Position numbers and translations under genes: made by a program. Of a stretch of 64,000 bases of DNA, positions 24,399 to 36,528 are shown in pieces (the first letter of the stretch is position 1; every line of letters begins with the position of its first letter). The notes below the pieces were generated by a model. That model did not search any database and was not told where the DNA came from. It saw nothing but the letters and a program-made list of their open reading frames with translations. Source of the stretch: Zarea fungicola (Eukaryota; Ascomycota; Sordariomycetes; Hypocreales; Cordycipitaceae); the NCBI GenBank assembly GCA_900169235.1, contig FWCC01000003.1, positions 124,001-188,000 on the forward strand. Reading direction: 5' to 3'.

Positions 24399-27300
24399 AT
24401 GTCTGCTGGCCAGTCTCTGCTCAATCTTCCGCCGCATTTCCAGCATGCAGCGCATCCCCATCTCGCAAACAACTCCCATCCCCAACCCGGTATAGACAAT
24501 AGTGCCGCTTTTGCCCACTCAGCCTCCCGGACCGGCTCCTTCCCCGCCAACATGGATCCCTCTCCCTTTGGTGACTTTTCTTACACCTTTAGCAGCATGG
24601 AGGGTATGCCTGACCAGTCGGCTGCCGCTTTTGACGATGCTCATGGCTCCGACCATTTTTCCATGCATTCTACAATGGTCCCCTCGTCTGTGAGCAGCAC
24701 CAATTTGAACCCACTGACAACGGCTCCGACCTCTAGCTTCGCCATTGATCCCTCCACCTTCCACTCTGGCGGCATTGATGCCATGCCCGATGAGACTTCC
24801 ACCGTCGATAGGCACTCCCCAGGTCATAATTCAGCCGCGGACGCTGCCAATGACGACTATACCTTGTCTGCCCAGGGCCGCGCCGACGGCACCGACCTTG
24901 GCAGAAGCAACGACCGGACTGAAACGCCCGCATGGAGTGAACTCAAGACAAAGGCTGGCAAGGATCGAAAGCGTTTGCCTCTAGCTTGTATTGCCTGCCG
25001 CCGAAAAAAGATTCGCTGCTCTGGCGAGAAACCCGCCTGCAAACACTGCCTGCGTTCCCGAATCCCATGCGTATACAAAGTCACCAGTCGCAAAGCTGCT
25101 CCACGCACCGACTACATGGCCATGCTCGACAAGCGCCTGAAACGCATGGAAGAGCGCATCATCAAGATTGTACCAAAGTCCGATCAGGAAAATCTCTCTC
25201 CCGTCACCCGTGCAGTTGTGAAGCCCTCCATTCCGGGCACAAGCGCCTCAGGCAAGGCGGCGAGCAAGAAGCGTCGCGCTGAGGAGGCCTTCTCCCCAGA
25301 CCTCGACGCATGGGCAAATGCCCCCTCCAAGTCCAAAATGGGTAACGGCGAGAGCCCGCCGATTGCCCTCGAGTCGCAGGAAAAGGATGAGACAAAATTA
25401 TTTCGTGAAGGAATCGATGCCTTACCATCCAAAGACATCCAAGAACACTTGGCCGAAGTCTTCTTCGATAATGTCTATGGCCAGGCTTATCATTTACTGC
25501 ATAAACCATCGTTCATGCGCAAATTAAAGTGAGTTCATCCTGTTTCATCCTGTCATCCTTTTCAGCTTCGCGATGCATGAGCTCGTTCCCCTTTCAGCCC
25601 TACTGACGCTATGACATTTAGGAGCAACTCTCTGCCACCCGTACTGGTTCTATCGGTTTGTGCTGTATCCGCCCGCTTTTCAACAAACCCCAAGCTGCCA
25701 ATGACATCGCGACCATTTCTTAGAGGCGAGGAATGGGCACAGCATGCAAGAGATATTTGCACAAGACGATATGAATGGCCCAACATCACAATCTTGACGT
25801 GCCTGCTTATTCTCGGCCTCCATGAATTTGGCACATGTCACGGCGGACGCAGTTGGGCACTCGGTGGACAAGCTATTCGCATGGCTTACGCTCTCCAGCT
25901 TCATAGAGACCTTGATCATGATCCACAAAGTAAAAGCCAACAAAAACTGCCCCTCAGCTTTGTGGACCGCGAGATTCGACGACGGGTTATGTGGGCTTGC
26001 TTTCTTATGGACCGATTCACCTCCTCCGGTACCGACCGCCCAATGTTCATCACGGACGACTCACTTACGATCCCACTACCAGTGAGCGAACGCTGCTTCC
26101 AGCTGGACATGCCAGCGCAGACAGAGCTCCTCGACGGAAGGCCCGGTCCGCCTGCTGCCGATGGCGAAGGCTCTGAAACTGACATGCGTAGCAGCATGGG
26201 TCCATCCGCCTTCTTCATTCGCGGCCTTGCTCTGTGGGGACGTATCGTCACCTACCACAATCATGGCGGCAAAGACCGAGAGCAGTTTCCGCAGTGGGAT
26301 GATCGCTCACAGTACACAACGCTCGTACGTGACACCGAAGAGCTTCTACGCACCTTGCCACCTTCACTACAATACTCGAAAGAAAATCTCGATCTCCACA
26401 TAACAGAGAGGACCGCCACGCAGTATTTGTTTATGCACTTGACCATACATCAAAGCTTGCTCTACGTCTGCCAAGCAGCAATGGGCACCGGCCAACACGC
26501 TGTAGATGCACCCAAAGATTTCATTCCTCGTCTCACTGCAAAGACTTTCCATTCGGCCAACACCATCTCGCAGTTGCTCAAGGACTCCGAGGACCGCCAG
26601 TGCTTTGTCACGGCTCCGTTCGCCGGATATTGCGCATTTTCTTCGTCATCGGTACAAATCTATGGCATGATCTCAGGGAATCCAAAACTCAAAGCAGCTG
26701 CTGAGGTTCATCTTGCAGTGAACATCAAGTACCTCAAAAAGATGATGAAGTATTGGGGCATGTTTCACTGGATGGTCGACGATGTCCGACGGCAATATAA
26801 GAGTGCATACGATAGTTCTCGCCGCATGGGGCATGGGCATGCCAACTCGTCGCGCCAGGTCCCGCCGTTGCTGCAATACGCGGATTGGTTCAATCGCTAT
26901 CCCTATGGCGTCTCGAATATTGATTTTATGGACCCCAGCATACCCAGACGTGCCGAAATTGGAGAAGATGGAGTTCTGGAACAGAAACCAGAGCTACATT
27001 CGGTTGAAGAATTTTTGACGAATCTTTCACCAGTATCACAGCCCACCGATGGCAAAGACGCCAGCAAAACGCCTTTACAGAAACGTAAGACTGCGCCTTC
27101 GAAAAAGAACTCTGTCGCTGCCACACCTGCCACAAAATCAGATCAGCCGACACCTGAGTCGCGACAGGCGTCTGCTACACCCGGCCCGCGGCGCGTTTCA
27201 GAGCAGCTTGGAGGAACCCCTCGCATGCACGTCGAGCCACGCAAGTTCTCGAACCCAGGCACCGGACAACAACCTCCCATGGCCTACAACGGGCATAGTA

Positions 27301-27854
27301 TACCACCCCAGCAACAGGCTTACATGTCGACCATGTCGCCAGTCAGCCCAAACAACATGGCACCTTACCCACCGGCACCCCAGATGCCCTTTTTTGCCGA
27401 CATTGTGCCGCTCGGTATGGGAAGCCAAGATCCGGGTTTGCCGCAGCAAATGTTTGGCATCGTACCTGGCGGTATGAATGCACCGCCTCAAGAGAGCAAC
27501 AATGGCGGCTGGCAGGGAATGCCCAACGGGGGTCAGCCAAACGCTCGTCAGAACCACGCTGCTGTTGTGAAGAACGAGAGCAACGGCGCCATGCACAGGC
27601 ACCCTCCCCACCCGCCTCCACAACAGCAGAACCCGATGACTGCCTCGACCATGAATATCTTCAACTCTGCACCCGATAGTTCCTGGTTCATGGGTTATGA
27701 TATGGAACCTGCTGAAATGAACCCAGAGATGAACATGGCAAACAACATGGACAACTTTGGAATCTATAATGGTGGCAACACAGGCAATCCTGGAAATGGT
27801 GGAGGTATGCCTCAGCAGAACCACATGGGTGGCAGTCTGCAGCATGGCATGTAA
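24399..27854 (+). CDS. Zn(II)2Cys6 fungal transcription factor
   Basis: Two exons (24399-25528, 25622-27854) joined across a 93-nt intron with branch site TACTGAC give 1120 residues. The binuclear zinc cluster is canonical CX2CX6CX6CX2CX6C: Cys197, 200, 207, 214, 217, 224 within PLACIACRRKKIRCSGEKPA. A basic linker and a short coiled-coil-like helix follow (DYMAMLDKRLKRMEERI, about residues 237-253). The middle region, from about 345 to 650, matches the fungal-specific TF regulatory fold (HLAEVFFDNVYGQAYHLLHK, then EIRRRVMWACFLMDRF). The C-terminal 270 residues are rich in Pro, Gln, Asn, Met and Gly and resemble an activation domain. The protein is a nuclear DNA-binding regulator; target genes cannot be deduced. 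The N-terminus may instead begin at Met52 (24552). The large upstream desert and the uORF suggest complex control. Confidence 0.9.
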
Positions 27855-28518
27855 AAACACACCAACCGTGATGCGAGAGTCTCAAGACTCTACATGCAGC
27901 ACTCACTTGACAAAATATTTTTTGGCATTCATCTACCATTATCTTGTTTATTTTTCTGAGCAGCTGGCGGATACCAATACGTTTCGAATTCTATTATTTT
28001 TGGGGAAGCCTTGTCCATTACTTTTGGCGCAATTTACGGAGTATGTTTATGCTTGTCATTTGCCCTCTTGGGCTGTCGGAGTCTCTTCTTATTTTTTATA
28101 TTTTCATTTTTTATTTTGGAGTGGGCCTCTTTTTACCCGTATTTAAAACTATGCAATGAAACGAGAAAAGTACTGGGGTGATGTCTCAGAATTGAAGAGA
28201 TATGACGACTGTAAATACAAAGAATACCACACCATCAACGTTTGCCTTTTATTTTGCTTGGGCGTGAGATTCTTTTTAGCCATTTGAAGTAGAAATCATA
28301 ATTAACGAAACCGTTGCATGTGTCGTTTGCAATACTTTGAATTTATTTACATGTACATACAATTATCCTCTTTTGAAATGTCCGGACCTGATTAAGATAT
28401 CGCACCCAGGTATCACTTTCTCAAGTGGTTTTTGCTTGTTAACAGCGCCAAGTAGAGGAGCAGAAACAAGACCAAAGGGTGAAAAAAAGGGAAGCAGATA
28501 AACGAGAGAACGATGATT
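27855..28518. other. Intergenic, convergent 3' flanks
   Basis: AT-rich 3' flank of the transcription factor and, from the other side, of KRI1. T-rich runs lie at about 27940-28130. No gene is seen. Confidence 0.6.
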
Positions 28519-30681
28519 TTACGCCTCTGCCTCGGCTGATTTCTTGCCCTTGGAGCGCTTCCGCTTCTTCTTCCCCGACGTCGTCGCACCAGCACCACCA
28601 GCAGCCTCGTCCGCGTCGATGACATTGCCCATTTCCGCATCTCTCGTCTTGTCATGCCTGTTTTGTTTTCTCTTGTGCCCATACTGCTGTTGCTGTGCAT
28701 CGTCCTCCTCCTCCTCTTCGACATACTTTTCGAACCCAAATGTCGGGCCTGTGCGCTCATAGTCCTGTCCAAACACGTCCCGTCGCCACTGCCGCAGCCG
28801 CGCCTTTTTACCTAGGTGTTTTCTGTCTTTGCGCTTCTTTTCCTCCTCACGGAACGTGGCAAATTTCTTGAGACCGGCGAATTCGTTGAGGACTTTATCC
28901 GAGGGCGCCAGGAGGATGTCGCGTGCCGTCATGCCAAAGGCCTGCGGCGAGGTCTCGCGGTAGCGGAATGGCTGAACCGCGTCGGCGGTGGTGGTGGCGG
29001 CATCGGGGAGCGCCGAAGTGTTGGATGAGGAGGCCGCGGCGACTGCGGCAGAGGAGCGGAGGAGGTCGTGGTCTGTGAGTTCCATTTTGGAGTCGACAAG
29101 GGCCTCGAGCTTGGCGCGCTCCTTGCGCGTCTTCTTTTGGGCGTCGAGACGTTCCTTTTTGATGTCGGCTGTTTTGCGCTTCTTCTTGGGCGCCCCTTCC
29201 TCCTCCTCGTCTTCTTCTTCCTTGCCTTCATTGTCATTGGCATTTTCGACGTCGCTCAGCTCATATTTCGCCTTGGTATCGTCGTCTTCAAATTCGGGGA
29301 TAATGTCGTTTATATCAATGTCCTCATCCCACTTCGGCTTATTGGTCTTGCTCTTCTTCTTCTTGGACGATGGCGCCTCGTTGTCATCGTCGTCGTCATC
29401 TGAGTTGGCATAGGCCGGGTCCTCCACGGCATAGTAGTCGTCGCCGAAGCGCTTCTGCATCTCCGCCTCCCAGTCGTCATTGTCCCACGCACCGTCCAGG
29501 AAGCTCAGCCACTCCGCATCTGACAGTTCCTTGCCTACCGCACCGGCTGCCTGTTTAATCTTGCGCAACTTGGCCTCGGTCTCATCGAGCTTGAGCTTGC
29601 GCAGGCGCGCCTTCTCCTCCGAGCGCTCCTTCTTCGAGGTCTCTTTGCGCTCTTTTTCGGCCTCGCGCTGGCGCTTGCGGCCCGTGGCGTCGTCGCGCCG
29701 GACGGAGCGGGCCTTGGTAATGTCACGCGCGTACGAGCGCAGTACCTCCCTGCTCTTCTCAGGGTCTTCGAAGCGCAGGTTGTAGGCCTGCTCGAATTCG
29801 TCGGCGGCCTCATTGTCATCCTCGCCGTCATCGGACTCAAATGCCTTCCAGCGGCCGCCTTCTTCGCCAACCCAGGCGCGAGCCGCCATGAAGTTGGAGA
29901 GGAATGTCTCGGGATCTTTCTCGGCAGTGCCGACGTCGACGGCAGTTATTTTAACCCTGGAGGATCGGGATGGGTGCACGCCATTGGATGACGGGGCGGC
30001 TGTATCATCTGGTTTCCTCTTCTTCTTTATCATGAAGCTGTCGTCATCGTCCGAATCGCTACCAGCTTCCGCATCCTTGACACCGGAAAGGAAATCCTTC
30101 TTGATTGCTTCTTGCTCCTGGGCATATGTCTGGGGATGTTCTTCATCGTCTTCACCGCCAACATCGCCGCGCATGATCTTCTCTCGGTGGTAGTCCTTTA
30201 GGAACATGGGCTTCTCTTTCTTATCCTTCTTTGGCTCGGCAGTCTCGTCCTCTGGGTTGTAGAAAGTCTGATCTTTATCGTAGACGCGCGGATCTTTATT
30301 CTTGAGGGCTTGAAGAGTGGCGGAAATTTGCGCATCGAGGTCCTCGGTGGCTAGGAAGCCGTTCTCGTCTTCGGTTTCATCCTCAGACGAGTCCTCGTCG
30401 TTCTCATCCTGCCCGTTCTTGAGTTTTTCCTCCACTATACCATTTCGTTAGATAAATTGTGCAGAGCAATAATAATATGAAAAACGTAAAAAAAGGAAAG
30501 AAAAAGGGTACTACGCACGTTTTTGTTTTTCTTCTCTCTTCTTGTTGTGTTCGAAGCGGCGAGCAAAGTCTTCGTTCACCTTGAAGCCGGACTTGACATC
30601 GGCCCCTCCATTATCAGAGTCCGAGTCCGAGTCGTCGAGCAAGGCGCGTTTGGATGATTTGGGTTCTTTTGACGACGCCAT
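28519..30681 (-). CDS. KRI1: KRI1 nucleolar ribosome-biogenesis factor
   Basis: Two exons (30681-30519 and 30434-28519, intron of 84 nt with CTAAC branch) encode 692 residues. The N-terminus has FKVNEDFARRFEHNKKREE, then the family signature with an acidic run and FLKDYHREKIMRGD. The middle contains ERKETSKKERSEEKARLRKL, and the C-terminal Kri1 domain carries YRETSPQAFGMTARDILLA and a nearby GLKKFATFREEEKKRKDRK. Long Asp/Glu and Lys runs are typical. Yeast Kri1 is an essential nucleolar protein that works with Krr1 in 40S subunit assembly; the same role is expected here. The basic tail (KKKRKRSKGKKS) looks like a nuclear/nucleolar signal. The start is the first Met of the spliced frame; the open frame continues upstream without a good ATG context. 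It is divergently paired with the Rab gene, with starts 549 bp apart. Confidence 0.93.
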
Positions 30682-31229
30682 TGGTGTAAAGGGGCCCCCA
30701 CGGTAGTAATTCCTCGCAGAGAAAGGTTTGTTCTCTTCGAGCCCTTGGTCGTGTAGAGGCTTGACTTGATACAAGAAGAGTTGCACCAGAACTGCTTGAC
30801 CGCTTTGGATTTTTTTGCTAGAGCGACTTTTCTGCCGCTGGAAACTTTTTGGCGGGGCCGAGAGAAACAAGCGGCAATGGGGCAACGTTCTGCCGGGGAC
30901 CGCTAAAGGGCCGCCTAATTCCTGCTGCCCCGCCACCTGCGTGGCGGGTACCTACGTATCCTGTGGCTGGGCTTCCGCCAGCTCCAGCCGCTTGCAGGTT
31001 GCGGCCGCAAAAGACTCGCTTCAGTCGTCATCGCACCTCAGCCTCTGCCATTTCATCGCCTATCACACAAACTGCTTCGATTGTCCCCCAATACCTATAC
31101 TCGCTCCCGTCGTGCAGCCCGCGTCGGAAAATTGCAGAAGCTTGATTAACCAATCGTTTTATACCCCACGCTGATACCGTCACTCGATACTCGATACCCC
31201 TGCCCGCTTGCCGGCCTATCCTTCTAACC
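30682..31229. promoter_or_regulatory. Divergent promoter region KRI1 / Rab5
   Basis: 548 bp between the two opposed start codons. It must hold both promoters unless one is farther away. It is GC-rich in the centre, with a TTTTATACC element at about 31158-31166, roughly 65 bp upstream of the Rab start. Confidence 0.5.
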
Positions 31230-32045
31230 ATGGCTGATTCCGGCCCCAAGCCCAGCAGCAGCGTTAAGCTGGTGCTTCTCGGCGAAGCTGCTGTAGGAAA
31301 GGTAAAACTGATTAATGGTGTACTGAAGCATGTATCCTTTTGTATTGTTCTAACTCTCTCGTAGTCCTCCTTGGTCCTTCGCTTCGTCAACAACGACTTC
31401 CAGGAAAATAAAGAGCCCACTATTGGTGGTGAGTGACCCAGCCTTTTGGGACCGAATCATGACCTCGTCGCCTGACATTCTCCTGCAGCGGCTTTCCTTA
31501 CCCAAAAATGCAATCTTCCTACAAGAACAATCAAGTTTGAGATTTGGGACACGGCCGGCCAGGAGCGCTTCGCCTCTCTGGCTCCCATGTACTACCGCAA
31601 TGCCCAGGCCGCGCTCGTCGTCTACGATATCACAAAACCGACATCCCTCATCAAGGCCAAGCACTGGGTTGCCGAGTTGCAACGACAAGCATCTCCCGGT
31701 ATCGTAATCGCACTGGTCGGTAACAAGCTCGATCTGGCCAGCGAGTCGGCCGCCGACAACGACGGCGACGACGGCGACGACGCGGGCGACGCGCGCAAGG
31801 TGCCCACAGACGAGGCTAAGGCCTATGCCGAAGAGGAGAGCCTGCTATTCTTCGAGACCAGTGCCAAGACTGGCGTCAATGTGTCGGAGGTCTTCACAGC
31901 CATCGCCAACGCGATCCCCGAAACATCGTTGAAGAGCGCCCGCGGTGCTGGCACTACAAACAGTGCCAGTCGAACCGGTGATGAGCAGAGAGTTAATCTT
32001 GGAAACCCACAAGAGGCAGGATCAAAGGATGGATGCGCTTGTTAA
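31230..32045 (+). CDS. VPS21: Rab5-family small GTPase (Vps21/Ypt5)
   Basis: Three exons (31230-31301, 31365-31428, 31489-32045) encode 230 residues. All G boxes are present: P-loop GEAAVGKS at 18-25, switch I with Thr43 in PTIGAAF, WDTAGQE at 65-71 (Gln70 intact), NKLD at 124-127, and ETSAKTG. The sequences TIGAAFLTQ and [20 protein letters not shown] are diagnostic for Rab5 rather than other Rabs. The C-terminus ends Cys-Ala-Cys, a double geranylgeranylation site. The protein should act on early endosomes in endocytic and vacuolar sorting. An acidic Asp/Gly insertion (about 132-147) follows the NKLD box and lengthens the protein relative to yeast Vps21 (about 210). Both introns have good branch sites (CTAAC, CTGAC). 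Confidence 0.95.
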
Positions 32046-32982
32046 ATAAGAGAGTCGTATTTGGTTGGTAGCATGCTTTTTCAAAACGTCTTTTATTGCC
32101 AGCTATTTGTTGTTGTTGATTGAACAGACCACGATGCCCCAGCGCATGCAATTCAGAGTCGATTTTAATTTTGCGGAATCATGGGGGCAAGGGGGATTAT
32201 ATTTAGTTCAACTTTGTTTCGGTCCTAATTTTTGATGTTGAACCGCCTAGCTCGATAACGAAGAGCTGAAAGTTTGTTTCAATAATTACCTTTATGACCA
32301 ATTCTCAAGATGAGCCGTCAACATGCTAGTCACAGTTTGGCAGGCAAACAGTCGTTGTAACACCTATCAGACGGTGTCTTAAAACAATATGACTAGCGTA
32401 CTACCTATGAGAGGCCCTCAATGCTATTTCAGGCGCTGGCAAAAGCTCTCTCTAATTACCCTAGCACCTTGTAAACAGTGTTCTGATGGCGGGATATGGC
32501 AACCAGTTGTGATGATGTTACGGAAGTAACATCATTAGAAACCGTATTGCACAAATTTATTCAATATGGAACTTGTTTGCGTGTGCTCAACACTTGTTTC
32601 TGTTCCGAAACACTTTGTACATGATTCATGGGAGAAAGAAAGGCATTTGTGATCATCATGTTGTACATATAACAGCGGCACGTGATCAACCGTAATATTC
32701 GGAGGCAATCTACACCCATCCACTGTCGACCCACTTCTTGCTAGAACCGCGTCAAACTTCTCCAGATGCGTTTGCGGTTTAACCAGCAAGCCTTAGTTTC
32801 TGATTCTATGCAAATATCTTTTTATCTCGCACCTCATGTGTACCAAGCGTCGACTATAATAATTCTCTCGGCTCCTCTGGCCTGGGACTGTTATTTGGAG
32901 ATATATACCAATTTTATTGCCAGTTTCGAACAGCAGCGCACGTAGATGAAGCCTTAGCCAAGCATCATCCGCCCGGAACGAC
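32046..32982. other. Intergenic, 937 bp
   Basis: 3' flank of the Rab gene followed by the promoter of the RING gene. AT-rich in the left half. No ORF above 105 codons and no recognisable RNA gene. Confidence 0.6.
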
Positions 32983-35590
32983 ATGGCGTCGTCAATTACA
33001 GAGGCGCAGGCCGAGCTCATTAGGTAAAAACCGTCGAAGGAACAGCTGTGATCAAATCGAAACTTACTGTTGATAGGTCTCTTGCGCCAGACGATATCCC
33101 ACACAAACTGCGATGTGCAAACTGCAGTAAGCTCGCAGTCAACGCATTCCGTTTACCATGTTGCGAGCAAGCTATTTGCGAATCATGTATGTAGCTGGAC
33201 AGCGACTGAAGTATAAGAAACATATGATACTAACTTGGCAGGCCACTCGAGTCTACCGCCGTCTTGCCCCGTTTGCGAACACTCGCCACTCTCCGCCGAT
33301 GATTGCACGCCCAACAAATCGCTACGTACGACAATCAAGGTGTTCCTCCGCACAGCAGAAAAGAAGAGGGAGGCTGCACGACCAAAGGAGGTGCCAGAGC
33401 CAGCGCCTGAGCCCATAGCCACGTCTACTGACCCCGCTCTCACTCTCGCATCAGAGAGTCAGGCAGCTGAGGCTGACATTCCACCCGCCAATGGTGGTAC
33501 TCAGCCATTGAACGGCTCGGTCGTGGGCGCCCCAACAGAAACTCCCCCTGATGTAACACAAGATGAGACAGATGTATGTCGAGACTATTTCCGATTCCAG
33601 AAACAAATATTGACTGTCCAGACTGTCCAACAGAAGGCACCCTCGAACGTTGAACAAGATGATCCCAAAGTCGATAAAGACCCTACCGGGGAAAATGATG
33701 GGGATGAGGAGGAAGATTCAGACGATGATGTGATTATTACCACGAAACGTACAGAACAGCCGCCGCAAGCAGACGAACAACAGGAATTTGGCGAAAACGG
33801 GGGCGACGGTGACGGCGACGAACAGATGCAAGACACGAATGGCTATTCGAACGCCGCATTTTCTGCAGGTGGCGATGCTAATCAAATGCAAATGATGATG
33901 GCCATGCAAAACAACATGGGTTTTCCTATGATGGGTAAGTAAATCAGCCAGAGCTTGCCGGCGTACCAGGCTAACAGGACAAATTTTAGGCATGCCAGGT
34001 ATGAACATGGATCCTATGGCAATGCAAAACATGTTTATGAATGGAGGCTTTCAAGGCATGGGCATGAACGGCATGGGCATGAACAGCATGGGAGGCTTTG
34101 GTGGCAGCTTCGATAATAACTGGAACGGCTCTCAGTCATGGAATTTCGACCAGAATAATTTCAATCAAAATGGCACTGGTATGAACACTGGTGATTTTGG
34201 GAACTTTAACTCGGGATTCCAGACAGGCTACAATCAAGGTAATCATGGCCAGTTTAATAACTTTCGTCACAACAACTATAGCCGTGGTCGCGGTCGTGGT
34301 CGCGGTTATTACAGTGGTGGATACACACGTGGCGGATTCCAGCAGGGTGGCATGTCCAACTACCATGGTCATGGCCAGGCCCAGCAATTCTCGAATGACA
34401 GCTATGGCCAGTCCTTTTCCCAGCAGAGCGTGCAAGGTGACAACCAGAGTGCGAACCAAGACAGCGTCGACGGACAACTACCAGATGCCCCTGTAAACGC
34501 TCCTACGGGACCCAAGGCAATGCGACAAGGCCTACCAAACACAAGCTTTCATCACTTACGCGCTAGAGGTTATCAGCTCGGTGAGGGTGCTACCGATGGC
34601 TCCGTGGATGGCCAGACTAGATCCGCAGATGATGGTGCTGAGCGCGACGCTGATGAAACTAACCACAGTATGGTTCCTGGCAACGGTGACGGGGACCAGA
34701 ATCAAGAAAATGGCCCGTCTGGTGTAACTAGCAGGGGCCAGAGCCGCAGCCGCAGCCTCAGTCGTGGAGATAGAAACTCACACCGCCGCGCACGGGAACG
34801 CTCGCCCACAGCCGAGGACGATCGATACGATGACGATGGGTACAGTCGTAGTAAAAAACACAGGAGCCGGAAACACTCGTCCCGATATGGCGACGACGAC
34901 GCACGCCACGAAAAAGAGAATCAAGAACGGTCTAGGTCCGCATCTCCGGGCGACGGCGAGAAGAAGTCAAGCCGCCACAGCCGTCGCGAAAGGGACTCGG
35001 ATCGCCATCGTGACAAGGACAAACACCGAGAGGAGAAGTCAAGTGGCCACAGATCGCACAGAGACCGGGATAGGGACAGGGACAGGGACAGGGACCGTGA
35101 TAGGGACCGCGATCACGATCATTCGCGTCGCCGGGACAGGGATAAGGACCGTGACCGGGACAGAGACCGACGCGACCGACACCGCGACCGAGATCGTGAG
35201 AGAGACAAGGATCGTCGTGACCGCAAAGAACGCCACCGAGATCGTGATCATGATAGAGAGAGTAGACAGGATCGGAAGCAATCCACCGATGGGCTGTCAA
35301 CACCGGCTGATGCGAACAGCGGGAGTGGTGGAACTGCGACAAAAGATCCGCACACTCTGGAGCGTGAGGCACGGAACCGAGAGCGCGTGCTTAAAGAAGC
35401 ACAGCGCCTGGCTGGCCTCGGCGGCGGAGGCGGCGTGAAGCGAAGCCGTGGTAGTGAGGATGGCATCGACAGCAACGGAAGCCGGAAAGGGCGACGAGCA
35501 GCTGACGGCAGCCGACGGAGCGATGCTGCTATGGGCAACGATGACCATGACGATAGCGGTGACCGTGGTGGCGGCAGACGATACGACTAG
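32983..35590 (+). CDS. RING-finger protein with RG and Arg/Asp-repeat tail
   Basis: Four exons (32983-33023, 33077-33186, 33242-33934, 33990-35590) encode 814 residues; introns are 53-55 nt. A compact C4C4-like RING lies at the N-terminus: Cys27, 30, 42/43, 48, 51, 59, 62, followed by TPNKSLRTTIKVFLRTAEKK, the layout seen in Mpe1/RBBP6-type RINGs, but the DWNN domain and zinc knuckle of Mpe1 are absent. Next come an acidic stretch, a Met/Asn/Gly-rich low-complexity region, an RGRGRGRG box (about residues 385-392), RS dipeptides, and a long run of Arg-Asp and Arg-Glu dipeptides. The tail composition resembles splicing and 3'-end-processing factors, so a role as a ubiquitin ligase in nuclear mRNA processing is plausible but inferred. 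The gene is tandem with, and 937 bp downstream of, the Rab gene. Confidence 0.85.
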
Positions 35591-36528
35591 GCGTCGGTTC
35601 TGTCAGGCCGTACTCGCGGTCGCTCATGGAGAGGAGGGGGTGGCTTTTGTTGAGAAACAAAGAGGAAAGGCGACCTCTTCAATCCCATGTCCTACTTTCA
35701 CCTTTCCTCTTCCCGGTCGACTCTTTTTCTCCCTATTCTTATTTTGTATCATTTTGGGTTTTTTGTATACACATACTTGGTAATAAGAAAACACATAAAC
35801 AACGGGACGAGAAAACAGGGGCGGCAACAAATTGAGCCTTCTCTCCATGGTGGAGCGAAAAAGGTACACAAACACAAAGCATACACACGGACACACATAC
35901 CTACTTGGAAAAAGGAGGCTGCCTGTATAGTACGGATTTGTTTTCTTTCATTCTTCTTCGGGGTTTGAGGATCAAAACAAAAACGGATCTAGATCTATGG
36001 GAGGGGAGAGGAAATGGGGTGAGCATACAGGTTTGTTGGAACACGGAATTAAAAAAACCCAACACATGTCGCGGCACAGATAACCACTGGGGACAAAAAG
36101 GAAGAACAAAAATGCAGCATGCATACATCATAGTTATTTTTTTGCTCTGAGATTTAAAGAGTCTTTTTTCTTTAACACTTGTTTATATAAAATGTATTAA
36201 TTGAAGCTTTGCTGTACAAACGCGATACAGCCAGACTCTCAGTCCTGTCTCCTGCCCTTGCGTGGATTTAATGTTTCAAATAATGAATGAACGCATGCAT
36301 TTTCATGTAGTCACTTCATTTAACTTCTTCCTCTTTTTGTCTACCAAAAAACGAACATGTTTCTCTCGAAAAACATGGCAAAAAACATCTTGCTTCCTTC
36401 GCATGCGATAGAAATATCCCCGTCCCCCAAAATCTAACAATACCCAAATCCCATCCACAGAAAAGTAAAGATATCGGAGTTTTAAAAATAGGACAAGGAA
36501 AAAAAAATGAACATCATGCCATGCCATG
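35591..36528. other. Intergenic, convergent 3' flanks
   Basis: 938 bp between the RING gene (+) and PIK1 (-). It contains T-rich and A-rich stretches on both strands suggestive of 3' processing signals for both genes. No gene is seen. Confidence 0.6.

Noticed and set aside
28544..29413. Ser/Leu-rich plus-strand frames opposite KRI1
   Set aside because: They mirror the Lys/Glu/Asp codon runs of KRI1 on the other strand.
34136..35438. Extra frames overlapping the RING gene tail (for example a Thr/Ile-rich 224-codon frame)
   Set aside because: They arise from the repetitive Arg-Asp codons read in other frames; the RING frame alone continues through confirmed splice sites.
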